NCBI RefSeq assembly: GCF_003473485.1
Contig: NC_053044.1
Coordinates: 38,320,091 to 38,384,090 of the forward strand
Reading direction: 5' to 3'
DNA: 64,000 nt
From: Medicago truncatula
Taxonomy: Eukaryota; Streptophyta; Magnoliopsida; Fabales; Fabaceae
Both the position numbers and the translations under genes were made by a program. Below the pieces are notes generated by a model, which saw nothing but the letters and a program-made list of their open reading frames with translations, ran no database searches and had not been told where the DNA came from. Positions 1 through 12,900 of the stretch are shown one piece after another; the stretch's first letter is position 1; each line of letters starts with the position of its first letter.

Positions 1-1340
1 AATAACCGACGAAACCTAGTACAAAAAGGGACATCACCAAGCCACCTGTCATACCAAAAGAAAGTACTAGTGTCATCCCCTACTTTTTTGACACCCTCTC
101 TACATCGCCTACCCCATCCCTAATCTTCGCTACTTCACACCACCAAGATGAAACACTCCGGGCCCCAACCTCCCATCTTTCTCACCATATCGCGCTGCCA
201 GTACCCTATACCATAACCCAACTATATCCACCAACATCCGCCAACACCATTTACCTAACAAAGCACTATTAAATTCATGCAACTTCCTCACCCCCAACCC
301 TCCATACTCCTTACGTAAACAAACAGAGCTCCAAGCAATCCAGGAAATTTTCCTGTTATCCTCACTCCCTCCCAAAAAAAATTATTAAAAATAGATTCAA
401 TGGCAGAGATTATACCTGACGGAGCCAGGAAGAAGGAAAGAGCATAGACAGGTAACACGGTCAGGACAGACTTAAGAAGGACCAACCGACCCCCCATAAG
501 AGAGAAAACGACTTTGCCACCCCGACAATCTAGATTTAATGGTATTCATCACTGGTTCCCAGAATGCTAACCTCCACGGGTCACCACCAATCGATAAGCC
601 CAGATACACGAACGGAACCTTGCCAACCTTACAATTTAAGATAGAGGCTGCCTCATACAACCACGAATCCGCAACATTAATACCAACTAGCAAACTTTTG
701 TTGAAGTTTACTTTCAAACCAGACATCTCTGCGAACAAAGTCAAAACCGCACGCAAGGCACACACATTGGCCCAATTCTTTGCACCAATTAATAAAGTAT
801 CATATGCAAATTGGAGGCGGGAGACCGCTACCGAATTTGAGTTTCCAACCGTGTACCCATTGAAAATATTATTTCCCACCGCCGAAGTCATCATAGCATT
901 CAGACCCTCAACGACTATCAAAAACTGAAAAGGTGAAAGGGGATCCCCTTGACACAGTCCCCTTTGCAAAGGGAACTCATCTGTAGGGTTGCTGTTAACA
1001 AGAATTGAGGCAGTTGCAGTCGTTACACATTCCTTTATCCATTTCCTCCATAAAACCGGAAACGCCATTTTTTTCATAACTGCGTCTAGGTACCCCCAAT
1101 CCGCCGAATCAAATGCTTTTTCAAAATCAACTTTAAACAACATCAATTCTTTTTTATTCTTGCGAGCCTCATCTACCACTTCATTAGCAATCAGAATCCC
1201 ATTTAGAATCTATCTGTTTTTCACGAAAGCTGTATGAGAATCTGATATAATCTTTCCCAACACCAATTTCAGCCTATTAGCTAAAATCTTAGACAAAATT
1301 TTGTAAAGAGAGCCAACCAGAGAAATAGGCCTGAAGTCAA
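1..1340 (-). mobile_element. L1-type LINE fragment, reverse transcriptase region, inactive
   Basis: Minus-strand translation gives a non-LTR reverse transcriptase typical of plant L1 elements. It runs from the [20 protein letters not shown] motif near 1330, through KVDFEKAFDS (about 1120), QGDPLSPF (about 940) and the catalytic-loop region LQFAYDTLLIG (about 810), into the downstream part that continues past the window start. The catalytic F-x-DD motif has Tyr in place of the first Asp. An in-frame TAG lies near 1211, just after AFVKNR. The frame shifts near 490 (YGG to GRLVLLKS) and again near 375. The element is truncated at its 5' end at about 1340 and its 3' end is outside the window. It is a relic; nothing here could be active. 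Confidence 0.9.
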
Positions 1341-2215
1341 TGTGTATTTATTCCTCAAAAAAAAAAAAATCAATGTGTATATTTGCATATATATTTAGAA
1401 CATTGTAAAAAGTTTCTCTGAAAAAAATGAAGTTCAAAATTTAATTTTTAGGTTGAGATTTTCGGTATTTTTATCATGTTAAGATGTTCTAAATTTTTCT
1501 AAAAAAAATTACAATGTTCTAAATATGTCTAAAAAAAAATTCAAAAATTTAAAATTTTAAGAATAATTAAACAGTTTTGAAATGGGTTAATACCTCAAAG
1601 AGACAATGTAATTTAAGTGAGCCTCAAAGAGACAATGTAATTTGAGTGAGATCTGAAAGTAACCTTATAAAAAAAACACAAATTTCACCTTGTAATTTTG
1701 AATTCTTCATATTTTATTCCTTCGTTAAAATAATAATTTAGGCAAAGCTTGAAAATAGTCCCCATTTAAAAGACTAAAATATGAATAATCCAAAAGAAGA
1801 ATGAGTTGTTTAAGTAAAATCTGAAAATAAAGCTAGAAAAATCAAATTGATCATGAGTTGAGTCATATAGTTATAAGACAATAAAGCAAGATACACAAAA
1901 TAACAAATGATTAAAAGAGTAAAAAACACACACAAAAAATTTAAAAGTAAATGAGAAATAAAAAATCAAAATCTTAATTCGGACGATCAAACTAATTTCA
2001 TACGACTAATAGTCAATAAATCAAGATCTACAACTTTTAACCTCAACCATCTACGATGAAAACAGATTTGATAGTCTTCGCCCATATCAACTATCTATCA
2101 TAAGTTATATAATTTCATCCAAAACTTCAATCTTAATTTTTGTTCAAGAAAAGCAGACAAAGGGATACACCAACAATCGTGGCGTTTGGATGTTATTTTG
2201 GGGTGGGTCAAATAG

Positions 2216-2248
<33 letters not shown>
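1341..2248. other. AT-rich intergenic sequence
   Basis: No gene seen. It contains a short direct duplication of the phrase cctcaaagagacaatgtaat near 1592 and 1622, homopolymer A runs, and a TA microsatellite at about 2217-2248 that borders the next transposon. Confidence 0.5.
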
Positions 2249-2251
<3 letters not shown>

Positions 2252-3032
2252 CATATCAAGTGAGAGGAGTAACTTAAATGAGATATGAGAGGAGCTAATA
2301 TCATATGTTGGATCAAAATAAACGGTCATGATCAAATTCCACTAAACAAGGATTGGCACACTTGAATAAAAATAAACGGTCATGATCAAATATCCTCTGC
2401 TCAAGAAACGTGTCGCTTCCTCTTCTATATTTTTCCTGGTTTTCCATACGTTTTCCTCTTCAATTTTTTAAATCTGCAATTAGACTTGAGAGTTATGCAC
2501 ACCATGATTCAACTTCCTATGTATTATTAAGTTCTATGTATCAACTTCTCACCCACCCAATTTCTTTGTCGTACTGGAATTCTTCAATTTCATCTTTTTT
2601 GAAATTACTTCTTCAAACTGTACATGATGCACATCAACTTCCTGTGTATTTTTAAGTTCTAATTGGATATTTGAACTTTATCATGATTACTTAGACAGAA
2701 AAATTAAATTCTAATTGGTTCTTCAAACATTTTTATAATTACTCTGGTAGAAAAAATTCAATTTTTATATTTTGAAAAACACATGTAGATGTAGTGGCTG
2801 AGCTGAGATCGTTGGTAGTGAAGGTTATAATGATTTAGATTTAAGGTGGATGACAGATTTGGATTTTGTAATTGGAAGAAGAGAAGAGAGATCCAAAGAA
2901 GACAATCAAAAGAGATTAGGTGTGTCAATCCTTGTTTAGTGGAATTTGATCATGACCGTTTATTTTGATCCAACAGATAATATTAGCTCCTCTCATCTCT
3001 CATTTAAGTTACTCCTCTCACTTGATATGCCC
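2249..3032. mobile_element. Non-autonomous DNA transposon with ~112-bp terminal inverted repeats
   Basis: The left end 2249-2361 (starting GGGCATATCAAGTGAGAGG) is the nearly exact reverse complement of the right end 2921-3032 (ending CACTTGATATGCCC), with only a few mismatches. The 784-bp element has no transposase. A 23-bp internal phrase (aaaataaacggtcatgatcaaat) is repeated just inside the left arm near 2366. Long inverted repeats are usual for Mutator-like elements, but the target duplication cannot be read because the insertion sits in a TA-rich microsatellite. Family assignment is open. Confidence 0.85.
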
Positions 3033-3935
3033 TATAGATATATATGTTGAAATGTTTAAAGTGTTGTATTAGGAGCAGAAAGAAAGAAGCTTTTACCGGT
3101 TATAGAATGTGTGTATCGTATGTTGCATAAAACACGAACGTATTCGTCACACGTAGTGTTTCTTAAGGATATTGTTTAAGGAATCTTAGAAAGAAAATGT
3201 TATATTGAAAATACAAATCAAATACTTATCAATGTCCTACGTACACATTTTTTCTTTGCAAAAATTAGCTATTTTTCTGATATTGATCTCAATATATAAT
3301 AATTATTGTTTACTTGAGAACTTGGTCATAACCTACACTTAAATGTAACATAAAGACGAGGTCGTAATACGTCTGATTTATAACAAATAAAAAACTTTAC
3401 TTACATGTAACGAAATAATTGTAACGTTTTAAATATGATGAAAAGCTAGATAATATTTTCAAGTTAACTCAACCACATTAACCTTCTGGGACGTTGTCTA
3501 ATCCTCTTAGTACCATACAATTTTAAATTGATTCTGATTCAACAATAAAATTTTAGACAACTGAAAGCAATCCTTTTGTACAATTTGTTTAATGAATTTG
3601 CATAAGTTTGAATATCGCGATACACAGACAAGCACACCAAAAAAGCCAAAGAGACCAAAACAAAACTTAATTGCTCATAGGCCTTGATATTCCATAGTTT
3701 TACATGTACAGAAGGTGGTTAGTCTGAGCTATGCTAACATTTACTTGCACAAGATGCCTAAAAAACTTGGGGCAAAAACACTACCGGGTATACAAAGAGG
3801 GCAGGATCTCAGACCCTGTGATCCTTTAACGTGCCCATAAAACTGGTTAGCCCCGGACTACAAAAGATTGAGCTATAGATACAACATTACTTCTACAAAT
3901 GAAAAAATTGATGAGAAAGAGATACATCTACACTA
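3033..3935. other. Spacer and probable 3' UTR of the MORC gene
   Basis: No coding sequence recognised. The right-hand part (roughly 3650-3935) probably contains the 3' UTR of the minus-strand MORC gene, whose stop codon is at 3936-3938. Confidence 0.4.
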
Positions 3936-6900
3936 CTACTCCTCTTTCACGTCTAGTGAATGCAGTTCAGCTAAAAGACGATCATATTCATGCCGGGCTT
4001 CCTCTATTTTACTTCTAAGCTGTGTCACCTGCACAATCATAACCACTTCTCTTAGATCAGAGATACAAAACTTCAACCGTACAATTTATCGATGAAGGTT
4101 TGTGTATCTTCTTTTCTATGTCGTTACTTTAGGGGTGGATAATTTGGAATAATTCATTTTAATGCAGAATCCGAAGAATTCCAGTACTCAATAAATCTTC
4201 GAATACAACTCAACCAACAGTACACTGTACAAAAGCTGTTCTCTATGAATTAGGCAACAGGAAAATCAAAGTAATTAACCAAACATTACCTTTAAATTAA
4301 GTTCTTCCTCTCTCTTTTCAAATTCCAAACAACTGCAGGGAAAATAATACAAATAAGATATATAGCAACCATTTCTAATTCTAAATAGGAGAAATAAACT
4401 GAGTCGGGTAAGTCCTCTGAAATCAAAAAAAGAAAATGAAACCAATCCAACTAGTAAAACAATAGTATTCTCTACAATCAAGAATTATCAGACTGGCATT
4501 AATTAGAAATATACTCACTTCGCATGTAGTTTATTATTTTCTTGCATCAATGTTATAGTCTCTGGGTTAACGACCTGGTCTGCAGGAGTTGTGGTGATCT
4601 ACATAAAATGCAAGGGTTAAGTGGCATTAAATATCTTACAGTGAACTAGATTGCAAGAATCAAAAGTACAGGGAAATCAAGTAATTTAAAATGGGCAGTT
4701 TATCTCTAGAGTACTGAGGAAAACATAATATACACCAAACAGACAGTAAATTGGAAAAGATATAGGTATCAATAGTACAACTTGGTACTATAAAGCTCCG
4801 ACTATGGTGGGGCCCAAAATAGGACAGAGACACTGTGGGTCTATGTCTCTATGATAAATAGTCTTTCGTTGCACTTTCAATCCTGTTCGCCTGCCTTCTA
4901 CAAATGTTTATCAATAGCGATAACAGAATTGAACAGAAACTAAATGTCATGCTGAGTTGTCACATAAATTTGCTCTATCTCATTGTTATACCAATGAAGA
5001 ACTAAGGATCCATTTGGCTTGAGAAAACACTATTTGCTTATATTTTTAATCGGCAAAATTGCTCATGCAGTCTTTTAATCTGTTGCACGGACACTTCTGA
5101 TTGAAGGCGTGTCCCGGTGTCCGACATGTATCAAGTCCGACACCGATACTCGTGATTAATTGAATTATGTCATTTCTCAATTTATCTGTGTTGACATGTT
5201 CGTGTCCAGTGTCTGTGTCCGTGCTTCATTTAACTTATTTAATTCTACCGGATTAATCTTTTTAAGTTCTTATTTTTACAACTCTTAGTTTTGGTTTAAC
5301 TCTACTTGAAAAAAGCTGCATGGCAATTACAGTGGTGACGTGTCTGTAACTAACAGTGTTATGTGGCAAGTCCAAGTAGACTTTCTACATTTTTAAATTA
5401 ATTATTTATTAATAATTAAAAACCCCAAATTAATTAGGGTCCTTTAAAGTTTAAACCCATTCAAATTTGAGGCCTCTTCAATCATCTTCAGCATTCCCGC
5501 CACATGTAATTCAATACCACCCTGAACCTGAATTTTCTAATGGCCGCCTTTTCATGATTTTTTTGCTGGCCTGAATTCATTGATCGTTTTAGCTTAATTG
5601 TACAAATCTATGAATTTTCCTAAACTATATGAATTTTTATTTGAGCTTAATTGTACTTGCCACATAACCACCGTAATGGCCGGATGGGCTTTTATAATGG
5701 AGTTAAACAAAATCTCAAAAGGACAACACTGTGCATGTTATGATACATTGCCACATAACCACCATTAGAGAATAGAGACACATCGGCACCATAATAGCCA
5801 GATGGGCTTTATAAATGAAGTTAAACAAAATCTCAAAAAGAGGACAACGCCGTGCATGTTATGACCACAGAAAAGGACCACAGAAACAATTTCGCCATAT
5901 TTAATTACAAAATGGTCACATTGTTTCTTGTTTTCAAAGATTTGAATGGAAAACAAGTGATACACCAACAAAAAAAAATTAGTCATGGTTTAATGTACAA
6001 ATCTTTGAAAACATGAAACAAGTGAAAAACAATATGGTCGTTCTGTAATTAAAATTGAAAAGTAAATGACAATAGCAAATATTATTTAAACCATACAGAC
6101 TATAAAATGTTTAAGAACACATTTATATGAAAAATTTGCTTAAAATAATATGTACGGATAAAAATAAAAATTCAAAATAATGACCAAGAAACCAATACAT
6201 ACCTGTTTCTTCTGACTGAAACCAGTACCAGTTACACATTCTTCACTTGCATGCTTTTTTCTATTCTGAAGGTCTATCAATTCATCTGTCTTCCTCTTAT
6301 TATGATATTCTGAACAACAAAGAAGAAACATTAGTTTGATGAAATTGGATATGCTGGTGATGTCACAGAAGCAGTTAACTTGCTCGGATCTGCTTTGAGG
6401 GTTCATATTGTTTTGTTCAGAATTCCAATATGCTATATTTCTATTGAAAACAGGAGGAACTTTTATTTTGTAAGAACAGTTATTCCATACCAAGTGATTT
6501 CTGCAATGGTGGATGTGATTGGGCAACTGGAGTTTGAGGCTTAGCTGCCGGACGATACCCAATAAGTCTACAATGAGTATCCCTGCAAAAGTTTAACTTG
6601 AACATGTCAGATATTAATGCCTAAAGATAATAAAATTATTTACTGGTAAAATTGCTTTATAAGTCCTTATAGTTTTATTAAATTTTTTACCAAGTCCTTA
6701 CATTAATGAGCACGATAGGATACCATTGTCTTAAGGAACTATGGATTACTTCTTATCTTTCTTATCCTGGACACCAAAACAACCCTGAAGGTTTTATGCA
6801 GAATTCTTATATTTTAAATTTTAAAAAGCCCTATTAATGTTGATAATTTCTTAACGTAGCTGAGTTATCCCTTATACTTCATTCAAAATTTCATATAAGT

Positions 6901-9900
6901 TCATATAAAGTCTAATAATGATGGTTGGAGATTGGGGGCCCAATTAAAAATTATCAAAAGCATGAGGACACTATTAAAACTTTAAAACGAATTGAAAAAT
7001 CAATAATTTAGAAGAACTTGTGTGAAAGTTAGAGCTTATTTTTCAAAAAAATACATGTGTATTGCTATTTAACAACTAATCCAAATCAAACACTAGCATG
7101 TTTCAAAAGTAGAGAATATGTGAGAGTCGGACAGGATATGGGAGCGGGACAAGCATAAATGAAGAATGCAAGTAAAAACAATTCACCAGTATTCCGATGT
7201 CATCGACTTCAATCGGGCTTCTAGCTTTTGAAACAGTGAAGTTTTCTCGAAATCTTGTTTATCATGAGTTGGCTCAACAAAATCCGCTTGCATGATACCT
7301 ATCGCAAGATTAACATGGTTAGGATCTGTAATTTACAGATTCAGTATATCTACAAGAGTTGTTATTTTGCCACAAAATGGGAGAACAAAATTCGACAACA
7401 ATTTGGATGGTTAGTGCAGTTCAAATAATGGTTAACTACATTCGCAACTAATAAACCAACCACAAAACACAATCTTGAATGTCGTTAACATTAACCAAAA
7501 TTTGCAGGCGTATATTTGAAAACCTGAAAATCATGTATATTTAAATATAATTTACACAGTTATAATGGATATCATGCATACTTGAACACCTGAAATCATG
7601 GTTAATGATTACATTCAAAATCATGGTTAATTACGTTCATTGCATGGCCAATGAATTGTTACACCTTGCTATATTCATTAACCATCCACTGAACGTAATT
7701 AACCACGTTTAAATTGTGTTAACCATCTAAATTGCTCTCGATTTTTGTTGTCAAATTTGTGTCAAAATATCATTTTTGTATCTATAAACATCAACCAGAA
7801 CTTGTCATTGAACAGTAACGAGTTACTCACCAACGACTCCTCTGCCTCTACTGTCTTGATATCTTACAACGTGCCAAAATGGCTGACATATTGAAAAGGA
7901 AAAGGCAGCAATAGCATTAGCGAGAGTGGACGGAAAAAGGACACAATACATATGTTTACAGAGAGAAAGAAACTCAAGTAAATTGATAGTGCTAAATTTG
8001 AATTTTACATGCCAAGTAATTAATACACTGTATGAGCATTCAGAATTCGAAGCAACTTATAAATTATAATGTTTGTTTTAAAACTTCAACAAGAATATTG
8101 AAAAAGTTAATGGAAATAAATTCCATCACTTCTTGGGTGCCTTCGGCTTTAAAAAGATGATTTTTATGGTGAAAGGTCTCTTCTTTGATCTATTATCAAA
8201 CAAAATTGGGTTCAAGGCATTTCTTTTGTGCTCAATATATGGCTTTCTTTACAGGCATCTTCTTAATAAATATGCAGAGATAGAAAAGTAATTTTGTTTG
8301 AATTACTTTTATGTCTTCCTGCTCATCAGGAGTTTGTGTTTCTGTTTCTTTATAACACTTATCTTCCAAAAATATTTGATGTATCAAATCAAAAATAAAT
8401 ACAACATATTAGTTTTAATTGCATGCTTTGTTACCAAACAATATATTCTAACCACTGCCAGTCAACCATGCAAACCTTCCTATTATAGCCTTCCAACTAA
8501 AACAATCATCTGGTCATCATTAAAAAGTAAGGGCTCTTGAATTTAAGGGATGGGTTCTAATTTGCTCTACTTGTAGATGTTTCACTACAATTTATAATCA
8601 ATTATCATTTCTTATCCATGACATTTGATAACAATTGTTTTATAAGCAAAATGTCACTTTGACAACAAATGTGTAGGTTAGTTTCTCAGAAAGTTCCAGG
8701 TGCAAGTTGCCAAAATGCAAAAGTGAACTATCTATAGTACTAAAATTATGGGGAGGGGCGACCTAATACCTATGTATGCCCAAATTCTAAAACTATTTAT
8801 AGCCGTGTTATAACTACTAATGTTGGAATATTTAAGGGTGATAATTACCAGTATCAGCCGATGTTTGTGATATACATTGAAACCATGGATGTTGACATGA
8901 GGGGCTTCCTTAAGAAATCCAATTGTAACAAAAAGTTCCTACACGTTAATAGAAATGATAATATTAATAATTTGAAGAAAAAAATTGGGAGAACAATAGC
9001 TAGAATAAGATAATCGTTGCTTGACAGCACACGAAAACTGATCCTCTCAATTGATATATATTATATAATGAAAAACATTTCAAAAGTTTGAAATAACCTC
9101 TACAGCTCCACCACCACATTGTGGTGTATACTTGACAAATTCAACAAGTTTAAGATCGTCGGCAATGCTATGTGGCTTCACAGCTTGCCCTCTCAATATA
9201 ATTTGGAAAGTTTGTGGTAACCGCAAGTACAATATGGAAAGGTACACCTGTGCAGCATGAGAAAATTAGACTCAATAAAATTCAACCTTCGAAACAGACA
9301 CATAGATACAATTTTAATAAGTTAAACATACACGTAATGAGTAGCGAAATCGATTAGCAATATGTTCCTCCTGGATTCGCTTCCATGCAGGTTTTGTACC
9401 AATCTTCTTGATATCCCAAGCAATACGAATATCCTGCATATGAGAATAACTCTCCCCATGAGAAAGGACAATTTCAACACAGAGCTAAAAGGAAAACTAG
9501 TAAAATAAAAATACAACCTTGGGATCTGTATCAAAATTTAACTCTGTAATCCCTTCATCATTGAGCCACAAATTGTAGACGATAACTTTAGTGCCGTGAG
9601 ATCCCATGTTATCAAACTGCAAGAGTGATGAATATAGGGAGTCAAGACATACTGTAATAGTATAGATGAGCATCATAAATTTATATGCAATGTACTAATG
9701 TTATAAAGCTAGCTTCAAAAGTATAGTTGCTGGTTGAGCAATTGACTCTGCCACCTAAGCTTAACAGTCAGTGTTTGTAGAGTTTAAAGCACCCTCAAAT
9801 GAGCCCTAAGGACTGTATACTCCTTCATTTCTCAAGATCTTACAGATCCAAAGAATTCTCTCAATGCAATTCCTATTGCTCTACAGTAATTCTCTTTTGA

Positions 9901-12900
9901 TTTCGCGGGAAGAGTCTTGACGGTGCACGAGAAAATGGACTAAATAATTCTTGTTAAGAAGCTTTGCTCAAACTACAAAATTGGCGGAGAGGGAAGATGA
10001 ATGGTCATCAGAACTCCGCAATGACGTGATTGCCCAGTGTTCGACAACATAGGCCTCAACAGAACCCACAACAAAACAATTTTAACCGTCAGAATTCAAC
10101 ACCAGCCCTAACGCAAACACAAATTCCATGGCAGAACTTTAACAAAACCAATCCCATATATGACATTTGCCTCATACATGACCATTTGTGCCTCGACCAA
10201 ATCCACCACCCACTGCCTGTGTGATTAACCCAACTCCAGCAACAAATGGGTTTCCGCACAACAATAAAACAATTATAATTTGACATTCTAGATCATAGAA
10301 TCGCAGTAATAAGACAGGACAGATGAACAAGAGTGAAAACTGTAGGTATCAAACCAAACAATAAATTCATGATGCTAAGCAGATATCGTCTAAAGCAACA
10401 AAGAAAAAAACTAGTATGCTAATCATTAGTATTTTCCAAAAGAGAGAGCCAATTAATTATAAGGGGGTGGAAGAGGAACATAAAACTGACTTGTTTCAGA
10501 AGATCTGCTTCTGATGAATATGGTGACCAGCGCAACAGCAATGATAAATTCGCCTTAAAATGTTCTTTTCCATTTAACATATCCAATGATCCAGTTGATG
10601 TATTAAACTCGTAATTCACCTGAAATTGACAAGATTGGTTTAATGATGTCAATTGAAACTACTAGAATCTTCAGTATAGACAAATTTATCAGCTGAAGAA
10701 ATATACAAACAATGCATCAAATCATCATCTAAAATGCCCTTTTTAGTATTCAGGCCTGTTAAATTCAACTTTATATAGAAAGCATGAGAGGGGCAAATAT
10801 CAAACTATTGACTGCTTTGGCCACAAAGGCTTTGATACCCTGTCACGAAGCTAAACAAAAGACATTCTAAAATACCAAGTCTCACGCATTCTATATTTAA
10901 TAGCCATAATGATTGACGAGAGGAAAATATAGGAAAGTGGGACCAGCAATATATATACTGCCAATCAAAAGAGGGGGAAAAACAAATCACACAATAGTTG
11001 TCTTCTATAATATATAGTCTGGGAGCTACTACTATCAGTAATAGCAAATTGTATTTCAATGTGTGTTCAAGGAAGGAAAATAATAAAGAGAAAAAGGTCC
11101 CGGCTAAGAGAATAATCTCTAGCCCCTGACAATTTGGTCAACAATCAGAATACCCGTACGTTCTTTCTCCCTTCCTATATAACAACTTATTATCTCACTG
11201 ACTCCCTTCCCATCCTACACGAACATTGGGCCTTACGAGATAACCTTGAGCCTTCAATTGTAGACTTGTAACACATGTTGTTCATCCAACGGCTCATCAA
11301 TGGTGGAGATCGGATGTTTGTCGGGTATAATTACCTTGTTTAATGCCCAATAGCCCACACACATCCTCCAAATCCCATCCTTCGTTTTGACACGAGAGAA
11401 AGGACGGATGCTATCTAATTTCGCCCTCTGCCAGCAACCTTACCTCTTGTTTCTCAATCTCATTGTTATGGTGATGGGCATATCAACAGGGTCAGACACT
11501 TATTGAGTTGTAAAGTGATGGCACGATCATCGCATCTGTGCGGTGAAATAGATGAATGCTTACTAAGGATTTACTCAAGCTCTTTTTCTTCAAAACTGAG
11601 TATATCCTTGCTATACTATTCTTGGCAGGAATTCCTCTCCATTTTCAATTGTTTCTATCTTGAACCTAGTAAATACCCTTTGAGTCTAACCATATTCCCG
11701 TTCTTCCTTCAACCCATAGTAGTTCTACCCATGGTCTCCAACCATTCAACTCTCAAACAATATCAACTCCCCCCAAGTCTAAGACAAAAGCATCCACTAA
11801 CACAATGTGCCTCCCAATTCCCAATTTTTATCTCTACTACTGGACAGACAACTCTGAATAACACCTATTGCCATTTCACAAGCTAACTCCATGAGTCTTC
11901 ATGTCAGCAACCGCCAGTCCCAAAGACACCATTAACTCTCGAGCTATGAAGTTATGTCTAGCTCCACTGTTGACCAAAAGTAAGATTGGGTAGCCTTCAG
12001 CAAGCCTTCAAACTTAATGGTCTTTGAGCAAGAGAATTCTGCGGGTTTACTGCTCTATAGTCTTAACAATTGACAAAACAACCCACACTCGTCCTCCTCC
12101 TCATTTACATTTACTTCTACCATCTCGTCTTTGGGGTGTTTCCTCACCATAGTGAATATAGATACACAAATGTTCAATGCAACGTTAACTATTGTTGTCA
12201 ATAATACCTTTAACTATTTATTGCAAAGAGGGAAATATGTGCAACAAGATAATAAAGTCAAAGGCATCATAGGAAAAATCCAATTAATTGCAAAAGAAAT
12301 ACCCATCAAACTTATTGATTTCATTGTCTTGTGTAAAACAACACTTAAAAAGAAACAGAGGTGTAATATATATCAGTTCAGGTGGTTCAACTAGTGACTC
12401 ACTAGTCCAGCCACCGACCTAGTCAATGACAGTCTGGATAATAAAATGAGAAATACCACTTACCATTGGTACTACTATTCTGTCAAGTTGTGTTTGCGTC
12501 AAAAATGTATATGACAGAAGTCCAATGCTTTGAGTCAAAATCCTGATCAAGATATGAACAGTGAGATAAGAGAAACAAACAAAATAGCAATTTTACTGTC
12601 ATGTGAACAAGTGAAGTGACAGTCGAAATAGAACAAGAGAAAGAAGACTCAAGGTTGTTATAATAAAAGCATATAGAATAAATTGCCATAGGTTACAGCC
12701 TTATGCTACAGAAGTTTAGATTCCCAATAGTCGAGAGCAGATTGTTTCTCTTGAATTTTGAGTTGGGCCTAACTCAACCCTACGAAACTAGCTTATAAGA
12801 TGAGGACTACCCACCACTTATAAACACATACCCGGGTCATATCGCGCCCAATGTCTTCTCAACAGTTTTAATGTTATAAAACACCATATTAAATCATCGC

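Noticed and set aside
539-928. Plus-strand 129-codon open frame
   Set aside because: Antisense shadow of the LINE reverse transcriptase on the minus strand.
2410-2655. 81-codon open frame inside the inverted-end element
   Set aside because: Low-complexity translation with no transposase motif; lies within a non-autonomous element.
11503-11886. 127-codon plus-strand open frame
   Set aside because: Antisense to the decayed gypsy protease/RT stretch; no recognisable domain.
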